A stretch of 64,000 nt of DNA from Odiellus spinosus (GCA_963920705.1 OY987228.1:13685187-13749186), one strand, 5' to 3'; counted from the stretch's first letter, positions 34,736 to 46,250 are shown. Translations and numbers: made by a program. The notes: generated from the sequence alone by a model not told the origin.

Positions 34736-35139
34736 CTACATTTGAATAGGAGGATATACACCTCTGGTAACCCTCAATGACTGCGCGATAGCGTGTGGTA
34801 TAATGAAGACACTTCCAGGTTTTTGTCCAAATTTCTATTTATAAATTAAGTTTTCATTGGGAGGTTGTAAAGATGTACTTTTGAGTCTTATTTTTTTACT
34901 ACGTTCGTTGATGTTTCGAGTAGAAATAAAAAATGAGTATATAGTTTTGACTCACCGTTTGATTTTTTCGTTATTCAATCATTCGTTCGATTTTGGGATG
35001 GATTTTGAAAATAAAAACAAATCACCTGTGAAAGAGAGAGAGAAATAGTGACAACCGTTAGATTTGATTTAAATAGGACAAATTCAAACTAAATATATGA
35101 TTTAAGGCAAAAGGATATGAACCCAAAATAACTATACCA

Positions 35140-35712
35140 TGCGATGTAATCGGTGTAATCATTTTTTAATCGCGATGTAATCGGGGTAATCATTATTTAA
35201 TCGTGACGTAATCGGGTAATAATTATTTAATCCCGATGCAATTGGGATAATCATTATTTAATCGGGATATTCATTTTTTAATCGCGATGTAATCGGTGTA
35301 ATCATTATTTAATCGCGATGTAATGGGGGTAATCATTATTTAATCGCGATGTAATCGGGGTAACCATTATTTAATCGCGATGTAATCGGGGTACTCATTA
35401 TTTAATCGCCATGAATCGGGGTACTCATTATTTAATCGCCATGAATCGGGGTACTCATTATTTAATCGCCATGAATCGGGGTACTCATTATTTAATCGCC
35501 ATGAATCGGGGTACTCATTATTTAATCGCCATGAATCGGGGTACTCATTATTTAATCGCCATGAATCGGGGTACTCATTATTTAATCGCCGTGTAATCGG
35601 GTAATCATTATTTAATCGCCACGTAATCGGAGTAATCATTATTTAATCGCCATGTAATCGGGGTAATCATTATTTAATCGCCATGTAATCGGGGTAATCA
35701 TTATTTAATCGT
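35140..35712. repeat. Minisatellite, 30-bp unit, about 19 copies
   Basis: The unit is about 30 bp and centres on ATTTAATCGCGATGTAATCG followed by GGGTAATCATT. Outer copies are diverged. From about 35395 to 35580 six copies are identical, with GCCATGAATCGGGGTACTCA, which indicates recent expansion in the centre. Because the unit is a multiple of three, it stays open in frame on both strands and gives artificial repeat peptides; I do not treat these as genes. Confidence 0.9.
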
Positions 35713-37112
35713 TTAATTAGTAATCTAAATGAATTAATCAAAATTAAAAATAAATATTTAATACATTTAATAATTTTAGTTGATTTTCTCTTGATCTATT
35801 TTAGTTATTATTAAATAACTAGAAATGTTTTTAAATTAATATAAGTGTAAACAATTTTTTTATATCACAGGATTTTAGACACGATTTAGGTAACTTAATT
35901 ATCACACAAAATCATTCTCCCTTTAATAATAATAATTTTTTATGCCCTCTTAATATTAAAAGTTTAAACGGAAGCTAAATTTTCCTATCAACTTTGCTCA
36001 AGAATAGGATGTTTTCCAGCGGAAATGTAGCAATATTTTCCCTCGAAATTCCCCATACAGACCACACAACGAGTTTTATTTATCATAAAAGCAACATTAT
36101 ATAGATTTAATGTAAAAACCGAACCATAATGAAGTTATTATTATTATTATTAGAAAAAAAAAACTTTAATTACCAAAATATTCCATTCCCGGGGGCTAAT
36201 ATTTTAGTTATGCATATATATATTTAAAACTAACGATGTTTAAAGTCCTATTATAACATCTCATTATTTAATCGCGATAAAATGTAAAAATTACTATTTT
36301 GAGGGGATACCCATCTAAAAACTTGAGTGGAAAAAATTCATTGCCAATGAATTATACTATAATGCAACTACAACTCTAATTACATAACGAGAGCGTAAAT
36401 GTAAGAATGATGTAAGAAAAAACATTAATTTAGTTTCTTATAAAATTAGCTTCTTCAATTTCTCAATATAAGACTTTTTTGGCAAAAGATGTTGCAAATC
36501 GACCGTAAAGTAACAGAAAATTAAGGGGTCAAGATTTCTACCACCTTGTACTTTTTTTGGCAAGCTCGCAAAAAATCTTCATGGTTTAAGTTTTAAACGA
36601 GGTGATGGCGAAGAACTAACTAGAGATAAAATCAACCTCATCTGGCAGCTACTGGCATCAAATTTTTTTACACCTTTGCACTAGCGGTTGGGGAAAATAG
36701 AATGCTATATCATGTAAGGACATTCCTGCCAAATCAAGATGACTTAAGTGAGAAACGGTGGGCGAGACTTAAGCGGAGGTTATGGAATATATACTTTTAA
36801 CTTTAAAAACTTTTCCGAATTGAGAATACGAGACAAGCCCACGCTTAACCGTGGGATTTAACGAAGAAATAAAATGAAAAGAGATAAAAAATTGGGAACG
36901 TAGTATATTATAGTAATAAACCTGTTGTATATAACGGGAAAAACGGGGCAAAATTTATATTTGGGACCTAAAAATCTACAGATAAACGAAACACTCCTAA
37001 ACTAAAACTCGAGAGACCTTTTTTTAAAGCCAAAGTGAAAGATGAAATAAAATAATTATTAATTAATTATATTCAATTTACTAAGTGTTTTATAAAGGGG
37101 AATTATAATTTC
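35713..37112. other. AT-rich intergenic stretch
   Basis: Nothing coding is seen. A single diverged unit of the 35-kb minisatellite, CTCATTATTTAATCGCGATA, occurs alone near 36261-36280. A TTA trinucleotide run lies near 36130-36150. Confidence 0.5.
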
Positions 37113-37605
37113 AGGATCTGGATGCGAAAAATATGGATATGATATTATTTTCAAGAAGTTTGATTAGGATTAAGACTCCGAGAGACAGACTTTATCTATA
37201 TATGGATTAATAAAGATATCGGGATAGACATAATAATAAGGTTTATATAAAATTAAATTTTAGGGTCTAGACGCTAAAAATATGGATATCATATAATTTT
37301 CTAGAAGTTTGATTAGGATTAAGACTTAGAGAGACAGACTTTATCTATTAATGGATTAATAAAGATATCGGAATAGACATAATAAAGTATTATTCAGATA
37401 GCCTGCTGCTGTGTTGCGAAACTAGGTTTATCTGAAATTTAATTTCCAGATCTAGAAGCTAAAAATATGGATATCATTAATTTCTAGAAGTTTGATTAGG
37501 ATTGAGAGAGAGACAGACTTTATCAATATGGATTAATAAAGCTATCGAGATAGACAAAGTATTGTTAAGATAGCCAGAGCTGTGTTGCGAAACTAGGTTT
37601 ATCTC
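37113..37605 (+). repeat. Three tandem copies of a 150-180-bp unit
   Basis: The copies begin near 37113, 37262 and 37446. Each contains AAAAATATGGATAT, then AGAAGTTTGATTAGGATT, then AGAGACAGACTTTATC and ATGGATTAATAAAG, and copies 2 and 3 add CTGTGTTGCGAAACTAGG. Length differences come from internal insertions. No open frame runs through the array. Confidence 0.75.
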
Positions 37606-39051
37606 ATTGGTCAATGTTTATCTTTCAGTCACCGAAATTCAAACGAATCAAACCTACCACAATTTAGAATTAAATTTAAACATTAGATCTATTTAAAAAT
37701 ACCGTGCTTCGTTTGTACACGTTAAAATTAAAAAAAAAAAAAAGTAAAAACATATTAAAATTAAACTTTAAAAATAAAAATTACTCTTTCTCTAAAACAT
37801 AAATCATTCGCTTCTTCATTTTAGAAAACGAATTTAATTGATTTGATCGTAATTGAAATACCCACTCGCATTTGGACTTTAAAAATTGAATTGTAGGATC
37901 TTTATACACACCCAAATTCTATATTCCTACACTTAAAACGTCGGTCGGAAGGAGCAGCGTAGTAGTGGAAATTCTTTCCCTTCTAGGAGTTTTGTACAAT
38001 GAAAAGGGCCTTTTGTTGTGGGAAGTTTTTACTCGCGGGACAACCATATGTGGGAGTCATTTGGGAACGTGTCGATTAGGAAAAGAATTTTTCGGCCGTC
38101 TTATTACTTCACATCTTTTTTTAAAAAATGAACTTATAGGCGTAATATGACGCTTTCCGAAAAAAGGGAATTATTATAAAACACCCCGTCATATTCGGTT
38201 CTATTAATTTTTCTGACGTCCGGGAAAGTGAAATTTAAAAATAAATAAATAGAAGTGTTGTTTATATTGGATTTTATATCCCTAAAAAACGACGTTAAAT
38301 TATCGATTAAATAAATTGTGAAACTTAATTTTGATTGAAATTTAACTGTTTTAAATATGTTTAGATTAATTAAATAGATTGCTACTTCACGATTAAGAAA
38401 ACTGTTTATTAAATAAACAGTTTTCGGAGAGGTTTCGAACATACTAGTTCCTTATAAATCAATTTAATTTAATAATAATATTATAAGTTATTCACCATAG
38501 TTAATAAATTTTGTGTAAGAATTATTAAAAATCGTAAAATTAATATTAATAATTTAATTTTGATTAATTTCAATTTAAAATAGTAACTATTACATCAACG
38601 ATAAAAAACTAAGCTAAATAACATGCCATTTCAGTTAAACCTCAGTCAAATTAGATTTAACAAGGTTAAATTTTAATTGTAGTAAAAATTATTTAACAGC
38701 AAATTGCTTCTAAGAAAACAATTATTATGCCTACAATCAATAAGGGATAACAAACTTCCATATTCAAACTACTAAAACGTGCGCGTATCCCTATATTTTA
38801 AGAAATTTATCCAATAATTTGATCGGGCACTCAGGACTAACGCTACATTAATTCCCTAGTAAGAAATAAAATCCCTCATCACCCTCTTCCTTTCCCGGTT
38901 TTTTTTTCCCGCGAAAATATTTTTTTTACCAAAGTTATGAAAAAGGATAAAGAATAGTAGTGAAGCCGAGGCGGTGATCGGCGCCTACCCCTTAATATCT
39001 AAAAAGGAGGAGGAAGAGCAGAAAGAGAAGTTCCGAGCCAGGGAGTGAAAA
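37606..39051. other. AT-rich intergenic stretch with a dispersed hairpin repeat
   Basis: No gene is recognised. The segment 38373-38450 contains the perfect palindrome AAAACTGTTTATT-A-AATAAACAGTTTT (38398-38424) and a flank TTGCTACTTCACGATTAAGA that recurs near 43072-43155 as GTGCTACTTCATGGTTGAGA, where the palindrome is degenerate. Confidence 0.5.
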
Positions 39052-39600
39052 GATGTACAGTCCATTCGCCATAACTCAGTTATTAAAGAAATGTTACGGT
39101 AAGCTTAAAAAACAGAGAAGAATGACCTTAGATCAATTCATCCCCCGTCAGGTTTGTTCGAATTAACTATAAAAACGCGAACGAAACGAGAGAGAAGAGA
39201 AGAGATGTACAGTCAATTCGACCCATTCGAATCAATATAGGAAAGGCACGTTTGCTCGCGTTACGAACAATCCCTCTGTCCAGTATTCTTAGAATTAACT
39301 CAAATAAATCGAACGAATGATGTACAGTCAATTTGACCTAACCTAGTTAATAAAAGAATATTAGGGGAAGAAACAAAGATAGTAAGAGAGAGCTAAGAAA
39401 AATCAGCTTCATCCAGGCTTTGTACGAATTAACTCATTAAAGTCAACCTAAGAGGAACGATGCACGGTAAATTCGACTTAGATAATAGGTAATACTACAG
39501 GAAATGACTAAAACACAGTATGATGGCGATTAAAACTAGCCACAGTTTACCTTCGTACGCATTAACTCAATAAAAACGAACACCATGCAGGAAAGATGCG
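39052..39600 (+). repeat. Degenerate tandem array, four units of about 110-155 bp
   Basis: Each unit pairs a block like GATGTACAGTCAATTCGACC (near 39052, 39206, 39319 and 39459) with a block like GTACGAATTAACTCAATAAA followed by CGAACG (near 39155, 39290, 39420 and 39555). The order is constant while the sequence between is diverged. A fifth, isolated copy lies at about 50584-50705. The array is non-coding and is followed by a GA-rich stretch (39560-39930). Confidence 0.65.
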
Positions 39601-39930
39601 GATGCAGAGAGATGGAGAGAGGAGTGATGAGGAGGGATGAAAGAGGATGGAGAGCGAGGGAGCATGGGGGAGAATCTAGAAGAAAAAGGCAGAGGAGAGG
39701 AAGAAGGGGCAAAAATGAGGCGCCCAAGTGGCGCCGTGACAACACAGACGACCGAGAAAAGAGAGAGAGAATCTTATAGAAGCCAGGGAGGAAGGGGAGA
39801 GAAGAAAAATCAGATGGGGGTGGGATGGGAGAAGTTTTGGGAGTCCTGTTCGAACGTTGGCAAGCAACAAAAAAATAAAAAAAAAACCCAAAAGACCCCA
39901 ATGTCCAAAAGGCCGAGCAAAAGAGAGAGA
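39560..39930. repeat. GA-rich low-complexity stretch
   Basis: The plus strand is dominated by A and G, giving open frames on both strands that are pure composition effects (R/E/G-rich on plus, L/S/F/P-rich on minus). No gene is claimed. The following stretch to about 41800 is AT-rich and shows nothing recognisable. Confidence 0.6.
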
Positions 39931-41820
39931 TGAGATGTAATTTAGTAGTTTCATAAATCGAAATCTATAGAAGTCAGCACTAAAAAAAGAGCGCTAGCTG
40001 AACTCGAAGCTCCCTAAAGTCACTGTCACCTATGACTACTAAGTCTATACGAAACGCTTCTTCGTCCCTTCTTGAAGTTACAGGGTTGAGTTGAACGCGA
40101 ATATACCACTGTTGAGGGATTATCCCAGAAACTACTACTCTGCAGCTTAGAAAAGAAATTCTACTAAAATATATTGGGGAGGAGAATCCGGAAAACGGGT
40201 GGGGGAGGGGGTAAGTTGGGACTGGGATGGATGAGAATTTTTTTCCATTCCTAATTTTCTAATGGAGAATATTTCCCCTATTGGGGTTTAACTTTTTTTA
40301 GTACTGTTATTAAGATATGGATGCTTGCTTCTTCAATAGACGTAATTATATATTTGTTGGATGTTTTGTCCGATTTCTTGGCTAGAACATATTTTTAACG
40401 TCGAATGCAACTTAGCTTTAAACATCGGTTTAAAATTTTTAAGTTGGACGAGTTAAAATATTCCCTTTTTCATTCGTAATAAATTATGGTTATTTATCAA
40501 CTTTTTATATCAAATTTACTCTATTGAGAACCAAAGTTGTTATCACAGCTTTGAAGACTCTTTAGAATTAAAAGGGTTGATAGGACTATGCTTCGCAAAA
40601 TTTCTGAGAATTGTTAACACTGATTTTATTTCGGATAAGAAATAAAAATATTATAAATAGCAAAAAATACTCTCTGTCAACACTGGTTTTATTTAAAGAA
40701 AGGAATAAAAAATACTCTAATTCGAAAAAGATATCCTCGCTGTCAACCACACCTGAGATACGGAGGAAGATGATAGGGTCTCATAGCCTTTGTTAGTAGT
40801 ATTCGGTGACAGTGACTAACTGAAGTATGTTTGTGGTAGGATCATGACTTAGCTTTCACGCCTAAGTTGAGATAATTAGAACAGTGTTCCACTAATTTCA
40901 CTAATTAGGACAAGAACGAAATATAAACAGGATGCAGCAACTAATTTAATTATATCACGTCCAGAGACAGGGATAACTATTAACAATGTAGCGTCGAAAA
41001 AATTCCAAAACAAAACAATTTTATGCTGAACCTAAAGTCCGAATAATATTTTTGTGTGGATGATTTGATACAAAGTTCAGAGTACCTGCCATAGTTACAT
41101 ACAAATTATTCCAGACTACAACTGTGGGCGCAGGGAGCAAGGCCAATCATATGACATTACCATTCAAGGCTCGTTAATTTAAAATTAATTAGACCAGAGA
41201 TTTCCTAGGCATTTTTTACAATACACCATAAATCTTAGATGTAATGAGGTTATTTTTTTTAATAAAGCCTTTCTGTATGAGACTTCGCTACCTTATTTTC
41301 AAACTTCAATTCACAACTCCCTCGGTTTATAAAACCAATATTTTAGAATTAGAGACGAATATGAAAAGAATATTAATATACCTCAGGCTTTTTTCTTGTT
41401 ACGGGCATAGGCTTAAACTGATAACAGACGATTATTTAAAGCCCGAAAAAGCAATATTCATCTCATTGGATTCGGACTATAGAAGCCCGAAAGAACCCGA
41501 GGCTTAACTCACAACGGCGATAACCTAGCTTTGTTGGCGGTAGAAAATTACGGAGGACTCGGCTAGGGAACCGAAGTTCGCGTTGGGATTTAGGCCTAAT
41601 TCATCGAGGTTATAAATCAACCTAAAAACGCGATTAATTGATCCCCTAATGAATTTACGTAACTAAAGGAATCAATAAAATGAACTGACCTTTAAAATTT
41701 CGAGTTGATGCGCTCCTTCCAAGTTAAATCGGATCACAAAAAAGTACTTTTTTAGACTCTCGTACCGCGGCTCGACTCGATGAGCACTGGCACACCCTCA
41801 CTAATGGCGTCTAGGGGGCG

Positions 41821-42832
41821 TGACGTCAGCAGTCACCGGAAATGTCGTTCCCCGTATAAGGATTCAAATTGGAAATTCTGTCAAAACATTTCGTAATTAG
41901 AGTGTTTTAATGCGGATTAAAATTACTGTAACTGATTTTATCTAGCTGCGTATTTCTCGGGAGAGTTTAATATCCGTTTCGCTTCTTCCCGAAGAGAGAT
42001 AGAATATTGAGTCCCGTTGAAAATATATTCTAATAAAAACATTTAGGAAATGAAGAGATGGACTTTCCCGCCAAACACCAGAATTAGCTCCAAATAAGGA
42101 AAACGCTTATTTCGCGGCCTCGATGTGAGAGATGAATCTAGGCATTCAATTTTTTTTTTAATCAACCCTTAGGCAATATTTGGTTAAACTTGATTTTTTA
42201 AATTTATTCGAACATGTAAAAAGCATTGCAATTTTAGGATCAAAGAAATCGTCTATATCAGAATACTATATAAACAACTGACGTCACAAATAGGTCACCC
42301 ACGTGCATTTGTTTATGTAAATCGAAATATTTGTAACATAAACAAGTATTTCGAGAAACGTCGGCTGAAAAATAAACAACCGATTTGAAACTAATAAATT
42401 TTAATTAGTCACGGTTAAAATCCCGTATTTTCAATAAAATTAAACGCTTTACTCATGCAGGGGTATAAATCTCAGTATAAACATTTTCTTCGAATAAAAA
42501 TAAATTTATATCCGGCTTCTAAAATACAATGCTTATTTATCTTATTTTATTTTCATCTTATATTTCAATGTCACAGTAAAATGACTCATATCATACTCAT
42601 AGTGCGTTTCACTATAATTTTACGTCATTTCGTATTTCCGGGGAGGTATGGGTATTGAATTTAAAGGGAATAAAAAAACTATGTATATAAGTGTTAAAAA
42701 TAAATTACCCTTCTTTTACAAGTTCCAAGAAACAGGTTTTTTTGTGTAATAATGAGGTACGAGATTTAAAGATGACGTCACAGCCTATATCTTTCTTCTA
42801 TAAAATCTACCGAGCTAGTAGCGCCATCTATT
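41821..42832. promoter_or_regulatory. Cluster of perfect CRE palindromes, possible enhancer or promoter
   Basis: TGACGTCA, the palindromic site of CREB/ATF-type bZIP factors, occurs at 41821-41828, 42279-42286 and 42773-42780. In about 1 kb of moderately AT-rich DNA even one would be unexpected. Nearby are a TATA-like ACTATATAAAC (about 42266), a CACGTG E-box (about 42300), TTTGTTTATGTAAA, and TAGCGCCATCTA (42818-42830), which resembles the CTCF insulator core. Which gene it might serve is unknown; talin lies 17 kb downstream on the minus strand. Confidence 0.4.
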
Positions 42833-43763
42833 TTATTGCTCCTGTAAAAGTGTTCCAAAAATCGCGCACCGATGTTCAGGAAGAAGTCGTCCTTCGGGGG
42901 ATAACGTTAAATCGTTAATGTGTCAGGGGAATTAGAGATAATGTTGTGAAAAGCAAGAGAGAACGATCGACAGTTTAGAATCTAGGTTAATAGAGATATA
43001 TTTTAATCCTTTACACAAATTTATTGACCATGGTGATTAACTTATAATATTATTAAATTAATTTACGAGAGTGCTACTTCATGGTTGAGAGAAACAATTT
43101 ATTAAATAATTAATAAACGTTTCTGTAGAGCTTTTGGAAGTACTAGCTCCTTTTCAATCCATTTCTTTTTAATTGTATTAATATAATTATTAGACTTGAA
43201 TAAAATGCTGTCGTAAGATCTAATATTTTTGCTCTATTTATATTTACGTTTCATGTAAAGTATTTTCAACATTAATTTTATCGTTCTATCCGCCTTATTC
43301 TTGACAAAATTAGCCTATTTCTCTAAAACAGAAATTTATCTCTTGAAATATATTCATTCTGCGAATTCAGAGACGGATTTAAACAAAATATGAAACTACA
43401 TACGTAATTAATGTAGTTTTGCAAACTTCTCTTGAACATATTTATATAAAACTATTAGTTATATCAGAGTTGGTTTTAATTCTTCAATTTAATGTTCTCT
43501 TTAAGCTCTAACGATAAAGGGAGAATGAAGCCTGACTAAAAGTGATTGATTATCGACTCCTTATCGTAAAAATAGGTCTTATTCACATTTACAAACAAAT
43601 TTAAAGTTGGAAATCAATTTTTAACTTACTAGGAAAGTAGGAAAAGACAGACACAACAGCGAATTAGATATAGTGAGCTGCGAAATCTTCTTGTTCGTGA
43701 TTTTTATCATTGCTAGTATGGGCGCTTTTATATTTATTTATATAGGCATACTCCTGGTTACAC

Positions 43764-43877
43764 CTTCTTCAGACGAGGCGTAATTAGCCCGGATAAATCA
43801 GATTTAACCGGTTTATATAACTGAGAATGCTATGTAAACTTCAGTTAAATCGAATTAAACCGGCCTCGTCTGAAGAG
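43764..43877. repeat. Short foldback with CCTCGTCTGAAGA arms
   Basis: CTTCTTCAGACGAGGC (from 43764) is repeated in inverted orientation as GCCTCGTCTGAAGAGG (to 43877), and inside these AACCGGTTTA faces TAAACCGG. The structure could fold into a hairpin of about 114 nt. It lies downstream of the AAAGGGAGAATG repeat end at 43516-43590 and could be part of a larger element. Confidence 0.65.
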
Positions 43878-44040
43878 GGTATTAGACGTATGGCATGAAT
43901 GTCAACCTTGTTTCAAACTCCTCTTGAGTTTGAGTTTTAATACAAAACACGTGGCGAATTTTTATTTCATAAAAGGCGGTTCAGCCGGGTTCAGCATATC
44001 GCAAGAATCAAGTCACGCGCTTCATTTCAATGTCCATTAA

Positions 44041-44198
44041 CCCTAATTTCAAACGTCGATTAAGCCTAATTTCAAAAGATGATTAAGCCTAATTTCAAAC
44101 GATGATTAAGCCTAATTTCAAACGATGATTAAGCCTAATTTCAAACGATGATTAAGCCTAATTTCAAACGATGATTAAGCCTAATTTCAAACGTCAAG
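44041..44198 (+). repeat. Tandem array of a 23-bp unit, seven copies
   Basis: The unit is CCTAATTTCAAACGATGATT followed by AAG. Copies start near 44041, 44064, 44087, 44110, 44133, 44156 and 44179; the first two and the last are diverged, the middle four are identical. The array runs directly into the 57-bp GC-rich inverted repeat that starts at 44199. Confidence 0.9.
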
Positions 44199-44255
44199 CC
44201 ATAGCCTCCTCGATCACGCGCTTCGGCTGCGCTCGCGCTATAGAAGCCCCGGCAA
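44199..44255. repeat. Left arm of a perfect 57-bp inverted repeat
   Basis: The arm starts CCATAGCCTCCTCGATCACG and continues through CTTCGGCTGCGCTCGCGC to CCCCGGCAA. An exact reverse complement lies at 45735-45791. It is strongly GC-rich in AT-rich surroundings. The pair probably bounds, or was captured by, a mobile element of about 1.6 kb. Confidence 0.9.
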
Positions 44256-45177
44256 AGAAAAAAATTAACATGTGTTTGAGAGAATAAATGGGAAATTAAA
44301 ACTCCCCCAAAAGACGGCGCGAAAAAGCACTAAAATGTAGGGGGGAAAAGTCGAGGGGAGAAACAAATTCTTGTCTAAAGTTTTAAATTTACGCTCCAGC
44401 TTCCTGATTTTTTAACCACATCTAATTAAGTATGTACGGATAATTTACAAATTAATTCCAAGCCTTTGAGAATTGCAGATTTGGCGTTAATAATTGTTGA
44501 AACTAGCGAACCTATTATTTTTCTTTACTGACGGAGCTTTTTGTGGTTTTCACCTATTGCGCGGGGTTCTTTTTAAATCTAAAGCCTTGATCCATTAACA
44601 CAGGCACTGCAGTCACGCTGTAGATGCTATTTAAAAACTTATATTCTAATTTCACCCTCTGATTTGATTTTTATTCTATGACAATATACTATTTTACTCA
44701 AAAACAAGTGTTAAAATTAATAAGGTTGCAATTGTGAGAATTGATAAGAGAGAGAAATTACTAAATTTTGAAGCCGGGTAATTCGGGACAACTGTTTTCA
44801 AACCACTCTTCCCTGTTTCGGCGCGAAAATCTAAATACGGCGGTCCTCTCTTGTCTTTTCGTAGGATACAGTTGTCTAAAAATTTTAAGAGCTCTATGAT
44901 GGGTATTTATTTCCTAGTAGCACATCACATTCTTGTACAACTTGTAAGAAATCCCTTAATATTTTCGTAAACAATAGCATTGTGGAATGAGAGTCCCCAA
45001 ATAATTTGAGATTCTCTTTAAATTTAAAACATTCACCACCATCTAAACCTATGATAATAGTAGTAGTATCAATATGTTGTAAAAAATATATAAAACTATA
45101 CCAATATAAGATTGCCCCGAACAACATTTTTTCCAAACCTAGTTATTTAATCTAATCTAGGGTTGTAAGCCGAAATA

Positions 45178-45560
45178 TTTCCCTAACCAGATTTCGTAAT
45201 TTTAGGGTGATAAATTTAAATTAAAAATTAATTATCAATGTAAGGTGGTAGCGTGTAAGTTGTGAAATTTTGGGAGAGAAGTTTTTTTTTTGCCGTTTTC
45301 AAAACGCCATACATAGTTATTTAACTATAATGAGAGTAGATTAACACTAATCTATTATCATTATAGTTAAATACCTATGTATGGCATTTGGAAAATGGCA
45401 GGAAAACTTCTCTCCCAAAATTTCAAAACTTACCCGAGTTAATGATTGAAGCACCTAATTGTACGCGGTAAAGCTTTGCACACGCTACAATCTTACGTTG
45501 ATATTTAATTTTTTACTTAAAAACTAATCACCCTAAAATTATGAAACCTGGTTAGGGAGA
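45178..45560. mobile_element. MITE with TTTCCCTAACCAG ends and a TA target duplication
   Basis: The left end TTTCCCTAACCAG and the right end (TCTCCCTAACCAG read inward) are inverted repeats. The symmetry continues almost to the centre, for example GAAATTTTGGGAGAGAAG facing CTTCTCTCCCAAAATTTC. TA lies directly outside both ends (45176-45177 and 45561-45562), as for Tc1/mariner-type insertion. At 383 bp without an open frame it is non-autonomous. It lies inside the 44199-45791 inverted repeat, so it inserted into it or forms its core. Confidence 0.85.
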
Positions 45561-45734
45561 TAAAATAAACTAATTTGCAAAACATATAATTTAATTGTGG
45601 CTTTTAAAAATCATTAAAGACCTGAAAAGGGCAAAACCCTTCAAATTTGGTAAGTTTCCCCCCTTTGAGACGTGCATCAGTTTGGGGGAGTTTTGTAAAT
45701 CTCGAGAATTCATTTATTCGCGATTTTCGGCCGA

Positions 45735-45791
45735 TTGCCGGGGCTTCTATAGCGCGAGCGCAGCCGAAGCGCGTGATCGAGGAGGCTATGG
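45735..45791. repeat. Right arm of the perfect 57-bp inverted repeat
   Basis: This is the exact reverse complement of 44199-44255. No 23-bp tandem array follows it on the outer side, so the two flanks are not symmetric. Open frames read through it on both strands but have no family resemblance. Confidence 0.9.
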
Positions 45792-46212
45792 TCAAGCATA
45801 ACTCTTTTTGCGATGTCAATAAAAGAAAGACCTGGAAAAATTAAAGTAAGAGAAAATTCAGTAATTTAAATATATTAAGGATATGATTATGTCACATAAC
45901 AAATTAATATAAAAAACGTTATTTGTTATCAATTTTAAACGTCCGCCATTTTTAATGGGTAATCTATAGCATCAGAATAATTCGATAGCTCGGAAAAGTT
46001 AAAAATTCACAATCTATCAATCGCAAAGTTTTTTTTTTTTTTTTTTTTTGCAGTTGCAACTGTTTTGTTTCACATTTTTGTATATTATACTGCTACTCCT
46101 CCCTGACCTTCTAATCAAATAAAGAGTTGGATTCTAAGTGGAATTTAAAGAACAAGTCTCATTCAAAATATCAAAAAATTGAAATAGAACTCACGGATAA
46201 CTAAAAACTGGG

Positions 46213-46250
46213 ACGCGAAAATCGAAAAAATAATTTTTCGATTTTCGCGT
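46213..46250. repeat. Perfect 17-bp-arm palindrome
   Basis: ACGCGAAAATCGAAAAA is followed by a 4-nt loop and its exact reverse complement TTTTTCGATTTTCGCGT. It could form a cruciform or, if transcribed, a stable hairpin. No gene context suggests a terminator. Confidence 0.8.

Larger units (their letters stand above)
28902..35139. other. Intergenic stretch with alternating AT-rich and GC-richer patches
   Basis: No coding region can be supported. GC-richer, purine-skewed patches lie at about 28900-29400, 31000-31760 and 32580-33350 and contain short overlapping open frames on both strands (for example 31223-31435 plus and 32584-32862 minus) without splice context or family resemblance. A perfect TGACGTCA lies at 32991-32998. 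Regulatory DNA or decayed repeats would both fit. Confidence 0.45.

Noticed and set aside
35367-35639. Repeat proteins on both strands (WRLNNEYPDS and MNRGTHYLIA type)
   Set aside because: They are products of the 30-bp minisatellite, whose unit length is a multiple of three. No start context, splice site or family resemblance supports a gene.
39585-39954. Several overlapping open frames on both strands rich in R/E/G or L/S/F
   Set aside because: The stretch is GA-rich low-complexity DNA, and stop codons are depleted by composition alone.
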